A DNA stretch of 58,577 nt from Deltaproteobacteria bacterium (GTDB lineage Bacteria > Desulfobacterota > Syntrophobacteria > Syntrophobacterales > Syntrophobacteraceae), in the NCBI GenBank assembly GCA_021793275.1, contig JAJYTC010000006.1:1-58577 (forward strand), given 5' to 3'. The notes beneath the pieces are model-generated. The model was not told the origin of the DNA and ran no database searches. It was given only the letters and a program-made list of their open reading frames with translations. Positions 36,352 to 45,266 of this stretch are shown here, piece by piece (position 1 is the stretch's first letter; the number at the start of each line of letters is the position of its first letter). A program made the translations under genes and the position numbers.

Positions 36352-38574
36352 TTAGAATCCCTTATACGGGTTGGCGCCGATTTCCGCGAGCTTCTCGGCA
36401 AATTCATCGAGCATCGCCGGGACCTTCGCGTAATCGGTTATAGAGACTTCCTCGAACCGGACGCGATCAGATTCCAGGGCGAGCCGGTCCAGCGTCTCTT
36501 TGACTTTGCTCAGTCGAATGTTTGCCAGTTCACTGCCTTTGATGAAGTGGCACTGATAGTTGTCCCCGTGACGGCAACCAAGCAGCATTATTCCATCGAT
36601 ACCCTTGGAGAGCGAATCGGCGATCCACACCAGATTGAGCGAACCAAGGCAGCGCAGCGGGATTATGCGAACCCATGCATTGAAGTTCATCCTTCGAAGC
36701 CCTGCCATATCCAGGGTGGGATAGGCGTCATTTTCGCAGCAGAACACGAGTATCCGGGGTTTTTCGTCGTATTCCTCAGGCACATTGATCGACTTGATCA
36801 TATCGCCGATCATAGCGACCGAATAATTCTTGAAGGAGATGATGCGCTCCGGACAGGCGCCCATGCAGACGCCGCACCTTCGGCACCGGGTAGGCTGAGG
36901 AAGCGGATTTCCCTTTTCATCCTCGTTGATCGCGCCAAACGGACATTCTTCCGTACACCGCTTGCATTGCGTGCAGCGTTGCATGAAAAATTCCGGGTAA
37001 CTCGCGTCGCCTGCCCTGGGATGAACGGCCAGGCCCTTCGAGGTAAGCTCGACGCACTGTATGGCCTTCATCACGGCGCCGGTTGCGTCTTCCATGGCGT
37101 TTGATACGCCCATTGGCCGGCGAACCGGGCCTGCGGGATAAATGCCGGTCCTGCGACTCTCATAGGGGAAGCATATGAAATGTGAATCCGGGAACCCGTT
37201 TTTAAGTTCCGGAAGCTCGGGTCCCTGGCGATATTCAAGGTTCAAGATGTCGGAGACGAAGATGGAATCGACCGAAGCGACCAATTCACTCTTCTTCTCC
37301 GTCTCGTCGGTCTCTTTCTTCGCCTTGTAATCCTCTCCGAACGCCGTAGCCGGGACCATACCGGTGGCCAGCACCACCATATCCACGTCGTCGAGCAGAA
37401 TCTTGTCCCCGAGAAGCTCGTCATAGGCTTCCACGGCAACTTTGCTCCCGCTTGCCAGCACCTCGGGCGCCTGGGCTCTGACGAAAATCACACCTTCGCT
37501 TTGAGCCTTCCTGAAAAAGTCCTCGCCCTGGCCCGGGGTCCTCATCTCCTGGTAGAAGACGAACACGTTTGTCTTCGGGTCCTGCTGCTTGACCTGGATG
37601 GCCTGTTTGAGCGCCGTAAAACAGCAGATCGAAGAACAGTATGGGAGATGTTGCGGATCCCGCTGCCCGGCGCATTGAATGAAGGCAACCGTCTTTAGCG
37701 CCCGATCGTCGGAGGGCCTCGTTATTTTGCCCGACTTCGCACGTTCCTCGAACTGAACGTTTGTGACCACATTGGGAGAGGCGCCGTACCCCAATCTCTT
37801 GTCGAGCTTCTCGGGATCGTAAGGCTTCCAGCCTGCCGCCAGGACCACCGCGCCGATCCGATGATCGCTCGTCGAACCGTTCTGTTTGATCGTCGCGTTG
37901 AAAACACACGGACCGCCGGAGAGTTTTTCGACCTTGGAACCGGTCAGGACCTTGATCTTATCGTTGCTTTTGACAAAAGCCGCCAGCGTTTCGATTTCGT
38001 TGGCCTGCACGTCCTTGAACGGAAAGACCACGTTTTTTGACACGTTCTTTTGAAAGCCGCCAAGCTCGGCTTCCTGTTCCACCAGCACGGCGTTATATCC
38101 TGCCTTGGCCGCCTGCAGGGCCGCCGTCATGCCGGTTATTCCGCCTCCCACAACCAGGATGTCGGTCGACATTTCCTGCTCGGGCTTGTATGGCTCCGGC
38201 GGCAGCATCGCCTGCATCCTGGCGCCGCTCATACGCAGATAGTCTTCGGCCATCATCTGGGTGTCTTCGTCCTTGGCGGGATGTGTCCACACCACCTGCT
38301 CACGCAGGTTCACCCGGTCAAGAATCGTCCCTTCGAAGTCGAACACATCGTACATCACCCGCTGTGAACAGGCGGCGATAATCAGGGCGTTTACGCCCTC
38401 GTTGGCTATGTCGTCTTTAATGATCTGAGCGCCTTCAGGGGAGCACAGGCTCGCGTGGTTCCTGCACACCGAGGCCTTGCATTCCGATGTTGCCAGCGTG
38501 CTGAGCTGATCTACGTCGAGGGACTCCCCGATCCCGCAGCCCGTACAGATATATACAGCAATCTTCTTGTCCAT
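36352..38574 (-). CDS. qmoB: quinone-interacting oxidoreductase subunit QmoB (HdrA/MvhD-like)
   Basis: 740 aa. The HdrA-like part has FAD binding (VVGGGITGMTAALQAAKAG) and cysteine motifs. Two ferredoxin motifs follow: CTQCKRCTEECP and CRRCGVCMGACP. The C-terminal MvhD-like domain (about 620-740) has FCCENDAYPT and LGCRHGDNYQC. QmoB is a flavin and Fe-S electron-transfer subunit, thought to allow electron confurcation with a further donor. GGAGG lies before the ATG; qmoA ends five bases upstream. Confidence 0.93.
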   Translation of the reverse strand: MDKKIAVYICTGCGIGESLDVDQLSTLATSECKASVCRNHASLCSPEGAQIIKDDIANEGVNALIIAACSQRVMYDVFDFEGTILDRVNLREQVVWTHPAKDEDTQMMAEDYLRMSGARMQAMLPPEPYKPEQEMSTDILVVGGGITGMTAALQAAKAGYNAVLVEQEAELGGFQKNVSKNVVFPFKDVQANEIETLAAFVKSNDKIKVLTGSKVEKLSGGPCVFNATIKQNGSTSDHRIGAVVLAAGWKPYDPEKLDKRLGYGASPNVVTNVQFEERAKSGKITRPSDDRALKTVAFIQCAGQRDPQHLPYCSSICCFTALKQAIQVKQQDPKTNVFVFYQEMRTPGQGEDFFRKAQSEGVIFVRAQAPEVLASGSKVAVEAYDELLGDKILLDDVDMVVLATGMVPATAFGEDYKAKKETDETEKKSELVASVDSIFVSDILNLEYRQGPELPELKNGFPDSHFICFPYESRRTGIYPAGPVRRPMGVSNAMEDATGAVMKAIQCVELTSKGLAVHPRAGDASYPEFFMQRCTQCKRCTEECPFGAINEDEKGNPLPQPTRCRRCGVCMGACPERIISFKNYSVAMIGDMIKSINVPEEYDEKPRILVFCCENDAYPTLDMAGLRRMNFNAWVRIIPLRCLGSLNLVWIADSLSKGIDGIMLLGCRHGDNYQCHFIKGSELANIRLSKVKETLDRLALESDRVRFEEVSITDYAKVPAMLDEFAEKLAEIGANPYKGF

Positions 38575-38579
38575 CGACT

Positions 38580-39842
38580 CTACCTCCTGACAACCGATTG
38601 GATGGCTTTTAGAGCTGCAGCCGTGCCGTCCTGAACTGATTCGGAAACACTATTCGGGGTCCTGCAACAGCCTGCGGCGAAAAACCCCGGGGTCACCTCC
38701 TGAGCGGCAATGAAGCCGTAGTCATCGCGCTCAGCGAAGGTAGGCTGGTGGTAAACGGAAGTGTTGGGCTGCATGCCCGTGGCGAGCACGGCCAAGTCGA
38801 CGTTGATCATATTGAGACTGCCGGCGGTGGTGTCCTCGACCCTCAGAACCAGGTTCTCCGTCGCAGCGTCCTGTTCGATCTTGGCGACTTTGCCCTTGAA
38901 GAAAGTCACGTTGGCGTCCTTCTTCAGATCGGCGTAGAAAGACTCCAGCCGATCCATGGCGCGAATGTCGATGAAGAAAATGTATATCCTGGCATCCGGG
39001 TATTGCTCGCGCACGTAGGTGGCCTGCTTCATGGAAGCCATGCAGCACACCGAGGAACAGAACGGAAGGTGGTTCTCGTCGCGAGAACCGGCGCACTGAA
39101 CGAAGGCTACCGTCTGCGGCGCCTTCCCGTCCGAAGGCCGGAGAATCTTTCCCTTCGTGGGGCCGTTTGCGGCGGCAAGGCGCTCCATCATTACGTTGGT
39201 AATCACGTTCGGATAGGCGCCGAAACCCAGCGTATCGAGCCTTTTGGCATTGTAGGGGAGCCAGCCGGTCGCCCAGACAACCGCTCCCACTTTCAGTTCG
39301 ACGGTCTTTGGCTGCATATCCAGTTCGATAGCGCCGTACTGGCACGCATCCTTTACCGTTTGCCCCTCCGCGCTTTTGGCAAGCGAAGGGTCGAGCATAT
39401 ATCGGAGAGGAAAAGCCATATCATGGGGCAGATATGCCGCCTTGATCTTGTCCATTCCATAGTTGAACGGATTGTCGATCTCGCTGGTGCACACCTCGGC
39501 ACATTTGCCGCAAGCGGTGCACTTTTCATTGACATAGCGCGGCTCGATCTTTATGCGTGCGTCCCACGCGCCTTTGCGCCCTGAAACGTATTCGACCTGC
39601 GCCATCGTGAAGACGTGAATCCTGCCGCTGTTCTTTATTCTCCGGAAATTGATCTCGAGGCCGCAATAGGGGGGACACAGCTTCGGAAAATATTGATGCA
39701 TCTGAGCCACCCGGCCCCCCAGATAAGGATTTTTCTCCACAAGGTAGACCTCACGGCCCGCTTCTGCTGCTTCGATGGCGGCTGTCAGCCCGGTCATGCC
39801 GCCCCCGACCACCAGAATACTCTGCGTTTCTACGTCAACCAT
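38580..39842 (-). CDS. qmoA: quinone-interacting oxidoreductase subunit QmoA
   Basis: 420 aa from ATG 39842 (AGGAGG upstream), the expected QmoA length; a longer frame to 39992 is unlikely. HdrA-like flavoprotein: LVVGGGMTGLTAAIEAAEAG, then PPYCGLEINFRRIKN, an Fe-S motif CTACGKCAEVC, and the second dinucleotide region VVWATGWLPYNA. First of the qmoABC operon. A candidate promoter lies about 310 bp upstream. Confidence 0.93.
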   Translation of the reverse strand: MVDVETQSILVVGGGMTGLTAAIEAAEAGREVYLVEKNPYLGGRVAQMHQYFPKLCPPYCGLEINFRRIKNSGRIHVFTMAQVEYVSGRKGAWDARIKIEPRYVNEKCTACGKCAEVCTSEIDNPFNYGMDKIKAAYLPHDMAFPLRYMLDPSLAKSAEGQTVKDACQYGAIELDMQPKTVELKVGAVVWATGWLPYNAKRLDTLGFGAYPNVITNVMMERLAAANGPTKGKILRPSDGKAPQTVAFVQCAGSRDENHLPFCSSVCCMASMKQATYVREQYPDARIYIFFIDIRAMDRLESFYADLKKDANVTFFKGKVAKIEQDAATENLVLRVEDTTAGSLNMINVDLAVLATGMQPNTSVYHQPTFAERDDYGFIAAQEVTPGFFAAGCCRTPNSVSESVQDGTAAALKAIQSVVRR

Positions 39843-40153
39843 GCTTATCCTCCTGAGCTGGTAAGAAACCGTATATGAAAAATCACACGCGCATTCGGGC
39901 GCAATCTCATCCGTGCAACCCCTGCTTGGCCGATGGGATCGCAAACACGTGAACTTTATAACGAGTGCCTGTACTCCCCTTGAATGTTCCAAACCCGATA
40001 AAAAGCCCGGGTATGGACAAAGCCATCAGGTGTTTAACGGCGCGCAACCATGCAGAACCGCGGTTTTTCCAGGCCGGACCATCGCATAGTGTCATTTATC
40101 GGTGTACAATTTTTCAGGAGCCTGATGAAAGTGTAGATACATCAAGCCGAATG

Positions 40154-40182
40154 GCTATATCGCTAAATCTTCCTGGTGTCAA
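40154..40182 (-). promoter_or_regulatory. candidate sigma-70 promoter of qmoABC
   Basis: On the minus strand TTGACA (40182-40177), 17 bp, then TATAGC (40159-40154). It sits just beyond the 3' end of rmuC and would give a leader of about 300 nt before qmoA, which is long and could hold regulatory structure (CCCG ... CGGG pairs near 39990-40015). Confidence 0.5.
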
Positions 40183-40201
40183 TATTTTCCGTTCGTTTGA
40201 A

Positions 40202-41584
40202 TCAGCCGTCTTCGGTTCCGGCTTTGAAAGCATCCCCGCCGATCAACGCCCGTGCTTCCAATGACGGGAGTTCGTGCACATTGCCAAGCTTTTTCTCTAT
40301 CGCGCGAGATCTTTTGGCCGCCTCATCCATCGTGTTTGCGGCCTGGTCGAGCTTCCTTCTGACCCCTTCGAGCACGATTCCAAATTTGCCGAATTCGCTC
40401 TTGACCGCCCCGAGCAGTCTTTCGATCTGCCTTGCGCCCTTCTGCACGGCAAGTGTGCGAAAACCCAACTGGAGGCTGTTAAGAAGCGCCGCCAGGGTGG
40501 TCGGCCCGGCCACTATGACCCGGCATTCGCGCTGAAGACTTTCAACCAGCCAACCCGCACCGGTTTTCATCCTGATGACCTCGGCATAGAGACCCTCCGC
40601 AGGAAGAAACATTATGCCGAAATCAGTCGTAGCAGGCGGGTTCAGGTATTTTTCGCGAATTGTTTTGGCGCAATTTTTTATCGTGTCGCACAGGTCCTTT
40701 GCCGCCTGATCGGCGGCTGCGCGGTCGCAATTCTCCTGGGCTTCGACGAGCCTTTGATAGTCCGCAGTGGGAAATTTTGCGTCGATCGGGAGCCAGACCG
40801 CACCCCGCCCGTCTTCATCATCCCTGCCCGGCAGCTTTATGGCAAATTCGACCGCCTCCAGGGAATTCTGATTTGTCCGCACGTTTCGTTCATATTGCTC
40901 CGGGGCCAGGACCTGTTCGAGAAGGCTCCCAAGCTGGATTTCACCCCATGTGCCCCTGGTTTTCACATTGGTCAGCACCCGCTTGAGGTCTCCGACTCCG
41001 GTAGCCAGCGTCTGCATCTCCCCCAATCCCTTATGGACCTGTTCAAGTCTTTCGGAGACCTGTTTGAAGGATTCACTCAGCCGCTTTTCGAGAGTCCCCT
41101 GGAGTTTTTCATCTACCGTTGCCCTCATCTGTTCGAGTTGCCGTCCATTCTCCCCCTGAATCTCCTTGAGCTTTGCCTCTATCGCGTTTCGCAGCCCCTC
41201 CAGGCGGTTCTCATTGGATTCGGTCAGTCTGCGAAGAGAATCGGCAAACGTTTCGAGCTGGTTCTTTTGAAGACGGGCGATATTGGTCATGCTGGTTTGA
41301 AGGGAATCTCCGAAAGTCTTCAAAGCGCTTCTGGTTTCCTCCCTTCCCTGGCGCGCAACCAGAGCGGCCTCCTGCCGGTTTCTTGCGATTTCATCCCGCA
41401 GGGCCCGCTCGATTCGCTCCCCGCTCTTGTCTATGGAATCGAAGCGCGCGATCAGCGAGGTAGACCTATCCGAATTTCTGCGAAGCAGCATAAGAATGAA
41501 GATCGCATTGAGACCCAGCAATCCGGCTATAACAGCGAGCAAGGCCAACTGCAAAAGACCGGGGCCTCCGAATGGAAACTGCAT
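40202..41584 (-). CDS. rmuC: DNA recombination protein RmuC family
   Basis: 460 aa. An N-terminal hydrophobic anchor (LLQLALLAVIAGLLGLNAIF) is followed by a long coiled-coil region (30-190) and the RmuC nuclease-like domain (GTWGEIQLGSLLEQVLAPEQY, split GTWGEIQLGSLLEQ and VLAPEQY; then DAKFPTADYQRL; FLPAEGLYAEV). Family members limit recombination between inverted repeats, which is of interest given the repeats around it. Monocistronic or co-oriented with qmo. Confidence 0.92.
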   Translation of the reverse strand: MQFPFGGPGLLQLALLAVIAGLLGLNAIFILMLLRRNSDRSTSLIARFDSIDKSGERIERALRDEIARNRQEAALVARQGREETRSALKTFGDSLQTSMTNIARLQKNQLETFADSLRRLTESNENRLEGLRNAIEAKLKEIQGENGRQLEQMRATVDEKLQGTLEKRLSESFKQVSERLEQVHKGLGEMQTLATGVGDLKRVLTNVKTRGTWGEIQLGSLLEQVLAPEQYERNVRTNQNSLEAVEFAIKLPGRDDEDGRGAVWLPIDAKFPTADYQRLVEAQENCDRAAADQAAKDLCDTIKNCAKTIREKYLNPPATTDFGIMFLPAEGLYAEVIRMKTGAGWLVESLQRECRVIVAGPTTLAALLNSLQLGFRTLAVQKGARQIERLLGAVKSEFGKFGIVLEGVRRKLDQAANTMDEAAKRSRAIEKKLGNVHELPSLEARALIGGDAFKAGTEDG

Positions 41585-42275
41585 TTGTCACTCCGTCTCA
41601 GGCAAAAGTAGTAAAGGTGGAAGTGATAGGCTGATAACACGATTGTTTTTTTTATTCCTTTTTACTTTTGCCTTTTGCCTTTTTAATGTCAACCGGCTTG
41701 CGCCTGAACCGGAGGAAAGTTCTTGTTGGGTTGCGCTGCGCTTCACCCAACCTACAGTCTGAACCGGATGATTGCGGTCGAATCCGGCGTCGGGCCGCAT
41801 AGAGCGATTAGTAGCGCTTACGAAAAGTTGGCGGTGCGACCTCCAACCGTGATCGCCCTGCCCACCTCGCAGGCTTTTCGTCGGTTCCGGCTGTTCCGCG
41901 GCAGCATAATCCCACCGAGACCTCTTGGCGCTTCGCGCCCCGGACACCGAGTGTCCGGGCCACCCCGGTCCTTCCTAACTGTTCGTGGTTTCAGAGTGGG
42001 CCGAGGGTTCATGAAGAGCTGCTTGGAAAAGTTGATGGTTGGTTGCGGCCTGCCCACCCACCCGCTTAACTCCGCTTACAGACCTTGGAGGGTTCTACGG
42101 CTCGCTCCTGCGCGGGCTTTTCATGGTTTCGTGGTGTCCCCCCATGGGGGACGTGAGAAACTGCGGTGGATGTGGCTGGGGAGGGGCTGCTCCAAGGTCT
42201 AATCTTTCCTTGACTCTTACGGCTTTTTGACTATCTTTTTTATTTGGAAAAATGTTTTCGAACGAAAGGGAAAAG
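41585..42275. other. repeat-rich intergenic region upstream of the CoA-binding protein gene
   Basis: 691 bp without a supported gene. It contains an A/T-rich family B fragment (41655-41690), a family C repeat (41725-41755), and further GC-rich palindromic patches such as CCCCCATGGGGG near 42140. The short frames here are proline- and arginine-rich and resemble no family. It may be a decayed remnant. Confidence 0.5.
41725..41755. repeat. dispersed repeat, family C, copy 1
   Basis: GTTGGGTTGCGCTGCGCTTC followed by ACCCAACCTAC, an imperfect palindrome with GTTGGGT and ACCCAAC arms. A second copy lies at 50141-50172. Repeats of this GTTGGGTT...AACCCAAC type are common across bacterial genomes. 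Confidence 0.65.
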
Positions 42276-42722
42276 ATGAGCCTGGAATATAAATCACAAA
42301 ACTCCGCTGACGGAGAACCGGATGTCAAGGCTATCCTTGACGCCACCAAAACTATAGCCGTCGTCGGCATTTCCCCAAAAGAGGAAAGCGCGAGCAACCG
42401 GGTTGCAAAATACCTGATCGAGCAAGGCTTCAGGGTGATCGGGGTCAATCCGGCGCGCAGCGAAATTTTGGGGGTCAAATGTTACCCGGACCTTAAGTCC
42501 ATCCCGGAACACGTTGATCTGGTCGATATTTTCCGGCGGGTGGACGCTATTCCGGCCATCGTTGATGAGGCCATCGAAATCGGGGCCGGAGCGGTTTGGA
42601 TGCAGCTCGAACTGGAACATGAGGAGTCGGCCCAAAAGGCGAGACAGGCAGGTTTGAGCGTAGTTATGAACAAGTGCACGAAAATAGAGCACGCCCGTTA
42701 TTTTGGCGGCGCAACGCTTTGA
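42276..42722 (+). CDS. CoA-binding protein, YccU-like
   Basis: 148 aa from ATG 42276 (AAAGGGA nearby; an in-frame ATG at 42252 would add eight residues). Rossmann-like CoA-binding domain: IAVVGISPKEESASNRVAKY, GFRVIGVNPARSEILG, then the dyad-like end VVMNKCTKIEHARYFG. Members bind CoA or related nucleotides; exact role unknown. Not in an operon. Confidence 0.88.
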   Translation: MSLEYKSQNSADGEPDVKAILDATKTIAVVGISPKEESASNRVAKYLIEQGFRVIGVNPARSEILGVKCYPDLKSIPEHVDLVDIFRRVDAIPAIVDEAIEIGAGAVWMQLELEHEESAQKARQAGLSVVMNKCTKIEHARYFGGATL

Positions 42723-42899
42723 TCGGGTTTACCGCTCCCGCCTTTCACGGCGGCGGCGATCTTCACGATTAGAAAGACATCGGGCGCGGTCCAATCAATT
42801 TAGTTTGCCTGACGGCCCCTCCTTGACCGGCGCCGGCAGGCCGGTTATGCTCCCCTTTAAGGGTTCGGCAGCCGGCTGCTAGTCAACAGGATGGTCGAA

Positions 42900-43136
42900 A
42901 TGAGTTTCCAGGCAAAAAAAACCTTTGCCTCCGTGGATTACGGAAAATGCGATCCTAAAGGATGCAGCCCTGAAAAAGGGGTCTGCGCATCGGCATCCGC
43001 CTGCACCCGTAAAGTGATCAAACAGATCGACGGTCGCTATGAACAGCCGATAGTTTTTCAGGATATGTGCATGGGATGCTGGGACTGCGTTGAGGCCTGT
43101 CCTTTAAATGCCGTCCAGGCAATGCATCTTGTGTAG
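42900..43136 (+). CDS. [4Fe-4S] ferredoxin-like protein
   Basis: 78 aa. The C-terminal half has one complete binding motif, CMGCWDCVEACP. The N-terminal half has a second cluster of cysteines in unusual spacing (C-x4-C-x6-C-x5-C: DYGKCDPKGCSPEKGVCASA, then SACTRK). The arrangement resembles small ferredoxins encoded beside oxidoreductase operons. It faces the por operon tail to tail, so it may serve as an electron acceptor for it; that is inference. The start at 42900 uses AGGA; an ATG at 42891 is an alternative. Confidence 0.75.
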   Translation: MSFQAKKTFASVDYGKCDPKGCSPEKGVCASASACTRKVIKQIDGRYEQPIVFQDMCMGCWDCVEACPLNAVQAMHLV

Positions 43137-43199
43137 AGTATCTCATCTCCCTGAAACCACGAAAACATTACGGGCTGCGATTTTTTTGCTTTCCGCCCC

Positions 43200-44078
43200 T
43201 CAGCTCAAGCCAGCCTTTCGCAGCAGCAGCTTCCAGTCCTCCTCCACCATGGATTGTATCTGGTCCAGGTCTTTCTCGGTCAGGTGCTTGAATCGTCCCT
43301 GGAGCCTGAAATACTCCTTTACGAGATAGCCTTTCGGAAAAAAATTTATTGTGTACCTGAGGCCGTCTTCTACTTCGTAGAGCGGGAAAATATTGGTCTG
43401 AACGGCCATGCGGGCGATTTTAACCGATATCTCGGATGGTATGCGCCACCCCGTGGGGCAGCTCGCAAAGATATGAATGAAACGGGCGCCTTTTATCGCT
43501 TTGGCCTTGGCGACTTTGCGAAAAAGGTCTTCGGGGAAGGCGATGCTGGCTGTTGCCGCATAGGGAATGCGGTGAGCCACCAGGGCTTCGACGATGTTTT
43601 TCTTGCGCATCTTCTTCCAGTCCCGGCCGGGGGTCGTGGTTGTCCATGCGCCGTAAGGGGTCGATGAGCTGCGCTGGATTCCCGTGTTCATGTAGGCCTC
43701 GTTGTCGTAGCAAACGTATAGGAAATCCTCGTTCCTTTCGACAGCCCCGCTCAAGGCCTGGAACCCGATGTCGAAGGTGCCCCCGTCGCCCGCCCAGGTG
43801 ACCACGGTGGTTTCGGTGTCGCCTTTCATATCCAGGGCCGCGCGCACACCGCTTGCCACTGCGCCCCCGGTTTCGAAAGCGGTGTGGAGGACCGGAATCT
43901 TAAGGGCCGATTGCGGATAGGCGCCGGCAATGATGGACCAACAGCAGGCGGGAATCACCATGACGGTCTTCTCGCCAAGGGCTTTGAGAAGAAAGCGCAT
44001 CGCAATGGCCGCGCCGCAGCCGGGACAACCTACGTGTCCCGGAAACATGTAGTCTCGATCAGGGACCTCCGGTTGCAT
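43200..44078 (-). CDS. porB: 2-oxoacid:ferredoxin oxidoreductase, beta (TPP-binding) subunit
   Basis: 292 aa. VGCPGCGAAIAMRFLLKAL opens the TPP-binding subunit. TWAGDGGTFDIGFQALSGA supplies the GDG metal/TPP motif, and CYDNEAYMNTGIQRSSSTP is diagnostic of the PorB/VorB group. It decarboxylates a 2-oxoacid to acyl-CoA, reducing ferredoxin. Substrate (pyruvate or a branched-chain or aromatic 2-oxoacid) cannot be settled from this sequence. Last gene of the operon, three bases after porA. Confidence 0.92.
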   Translation of the reverse strand: MQPEVPDRDYMFPGHVGCPGCGAAIAMRFLLKALGEKTVMVIPACCWSIIAGAYPQSALKIPVLHTAFETGGAVASGVRAALDMKGDTETTVVTWAGDGGTFDIGFQALSGAVERNEDFLYVCYDNEAYMNTGIQRSSSTPYGAWTTTTPGRDWKKMRKKNIVEALVAHRIPYAATASIAFPEDLFRKVAKAKAIKGARFIHIFASCPTGWRIPSEISVKIARMAVQTNIFPLYEVEDGLRYTINFFPKGYLVKEYFRLQGRFKHLTEKDLDQIQSMVEEDWKLLLRKAGLS

Positions 44079-44081
44079 TAT

Positions 44082-45266
44082 TCACCTCTTGAGGTCCGGC
44101 GCCGGAGCCGATGCCGGACGAAGCCCCGTCCAGATGCTCTCCTGCTGCGGGACATCATGGTTTTTAGTTTGCATGTAGATATTTTCCAGGTCGCCCACGG
44201 TCACATCGCGTCCGCCAAGACCGGCTATAAAGCTGAAGACGACCGGACGCTCAGGAATGTCGCAGAGCGCCGCCTTAACTTCCCCGGCGAATATGCCGCC
44301 CGAGCCGAAAGAAAAATTACGGTCTATTACAGCCGCTTTCCGAGCGGTTTTAAGACGCCTGCGGATGCTTTCGGCCGGAAAAGGCCTGAAGAGTTTTATC
44401 TTGAGAATCCCCACTTTTTCCCCCCGGCTTCGCAACTCTTTCACAAGCTGACGGCATGTACTCGACATCGTGCCGGATGTCACCAGGATGATTTCGGCAT
44501 CTTCACAGGCGATCGGCTCGACGGCGCCATAGCTGCGTCCGAAGATTTTCTTGAATTCATCCTCCATTTCCGCAAACCGCCCCAGGGCCTCCTCCATTCC
44601 TTCCTGGATACTGCGGCGCATTTCCATGTAAACGTCTGGCGGGGCCATCTGGTTGAAAGCGCATGGCCTTTCGGTATCCAGCATGAACCTTGGGGTAAAA
44701 GGAGGCAGAAACCGATCTACCTGTTCCTGGTCGGGAACATCCACCGGTTCATAGGTGTGGGATAGATAGAAGGCATCGAGCACCACCATTACAGGCAGGC
44801 TGACATTTTCCGCCAGCCGGAAAGCCTGGAGGGTGGTATCGAGAACTTCCTGGCCCGTCTCGCAGTAGAGCTGAATCCATCCGGTGTCGCGCTGGGCGAG
44901 ACTGTCGGTCTGATCTGTCCATATATTCCAGCCGGGCGCAAGCGCCCGGTTAACCTCGGCCAGCACTATGGGGAGTCTCGCGCCCGAAGCCCAGTGCAGC
45001 ACCTCGTGCATGAGCGCCAACCCTTGGGAGGAGGTGGCTGTAAATGTGCGAACTCCTGCGCTCGAAGCTCCTATCAGGGCGGCCATGGCTGAGTGTTCGC
45101 TCTCGACGCGCAAATAGCGGGCATTTAGTGAGCCGTCGGCGCAAAAATCGGAAAGCCGCTCGACAATATGAGTCTGCGGGGTGATCGGATAAGCCGCGAT
45201 CACCTCCGCTTTGGCCAGCCGCACGGCCTCAGCGACGGAATGGCTTCCTTCGAGGACCCTTTTCAT
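44082..45266 (-). CDS. porA: 2-oxoacid:ferredoxin oxidoreductase, alpha subunit
   Basis: 394 aa. AAYPITPQTHIVERLSDF is the N-terminal motif of the family, and the later transketolase C-terminal-like domain contains ILVTSGTMSSTCRQLVKELR (split ILVTSGTMSS and TCRQLVKELR). It pairs with PorB and PorG. Its start overlaps the stop of the FAD/Fe-S subunit gene by four bases. Confidence 0.92.
   Translation of the reverse strand: MKRVLEGSHSVAEAVRLAKAEVIAAYPITPQTHIVERLSDFCADGSLNARYLRVESEHSAMAALIGASSAGVRTFTATSSQGLALMHEVLHWASGARLPIVLAEVNRALAPGWNIWTDQTDSLAQRDTGWIQLYCETGQEVLDTTLQAFRLAENVSLPVMVVLDAFYLSHTYEPVDVPDQEQVDRFLPPFTPRFMLDTERPCAFNQMAPPDVYMEMRRSIQEGMEEALGRFAEMEDEFKKIFGRSYGAVEPIACEDAEIILVTSGTMSSTCRQLVKELRSRGEKVGILKIKLFRPFPAESIRRRLKTARKAAVIDRNFSFGSGGIFAGEVKAALCDIPERPVVFSFIAGLGGRDVTVGDLENIYMQTKNHDVPQQESIWTGLRPASAPAPDLKR

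Noticed and set aside
41585-42275. Possible insertion sequence in the repeat-rich gap
   Set aside because: No transposase frame and no matching terminal inverted repeats were found.
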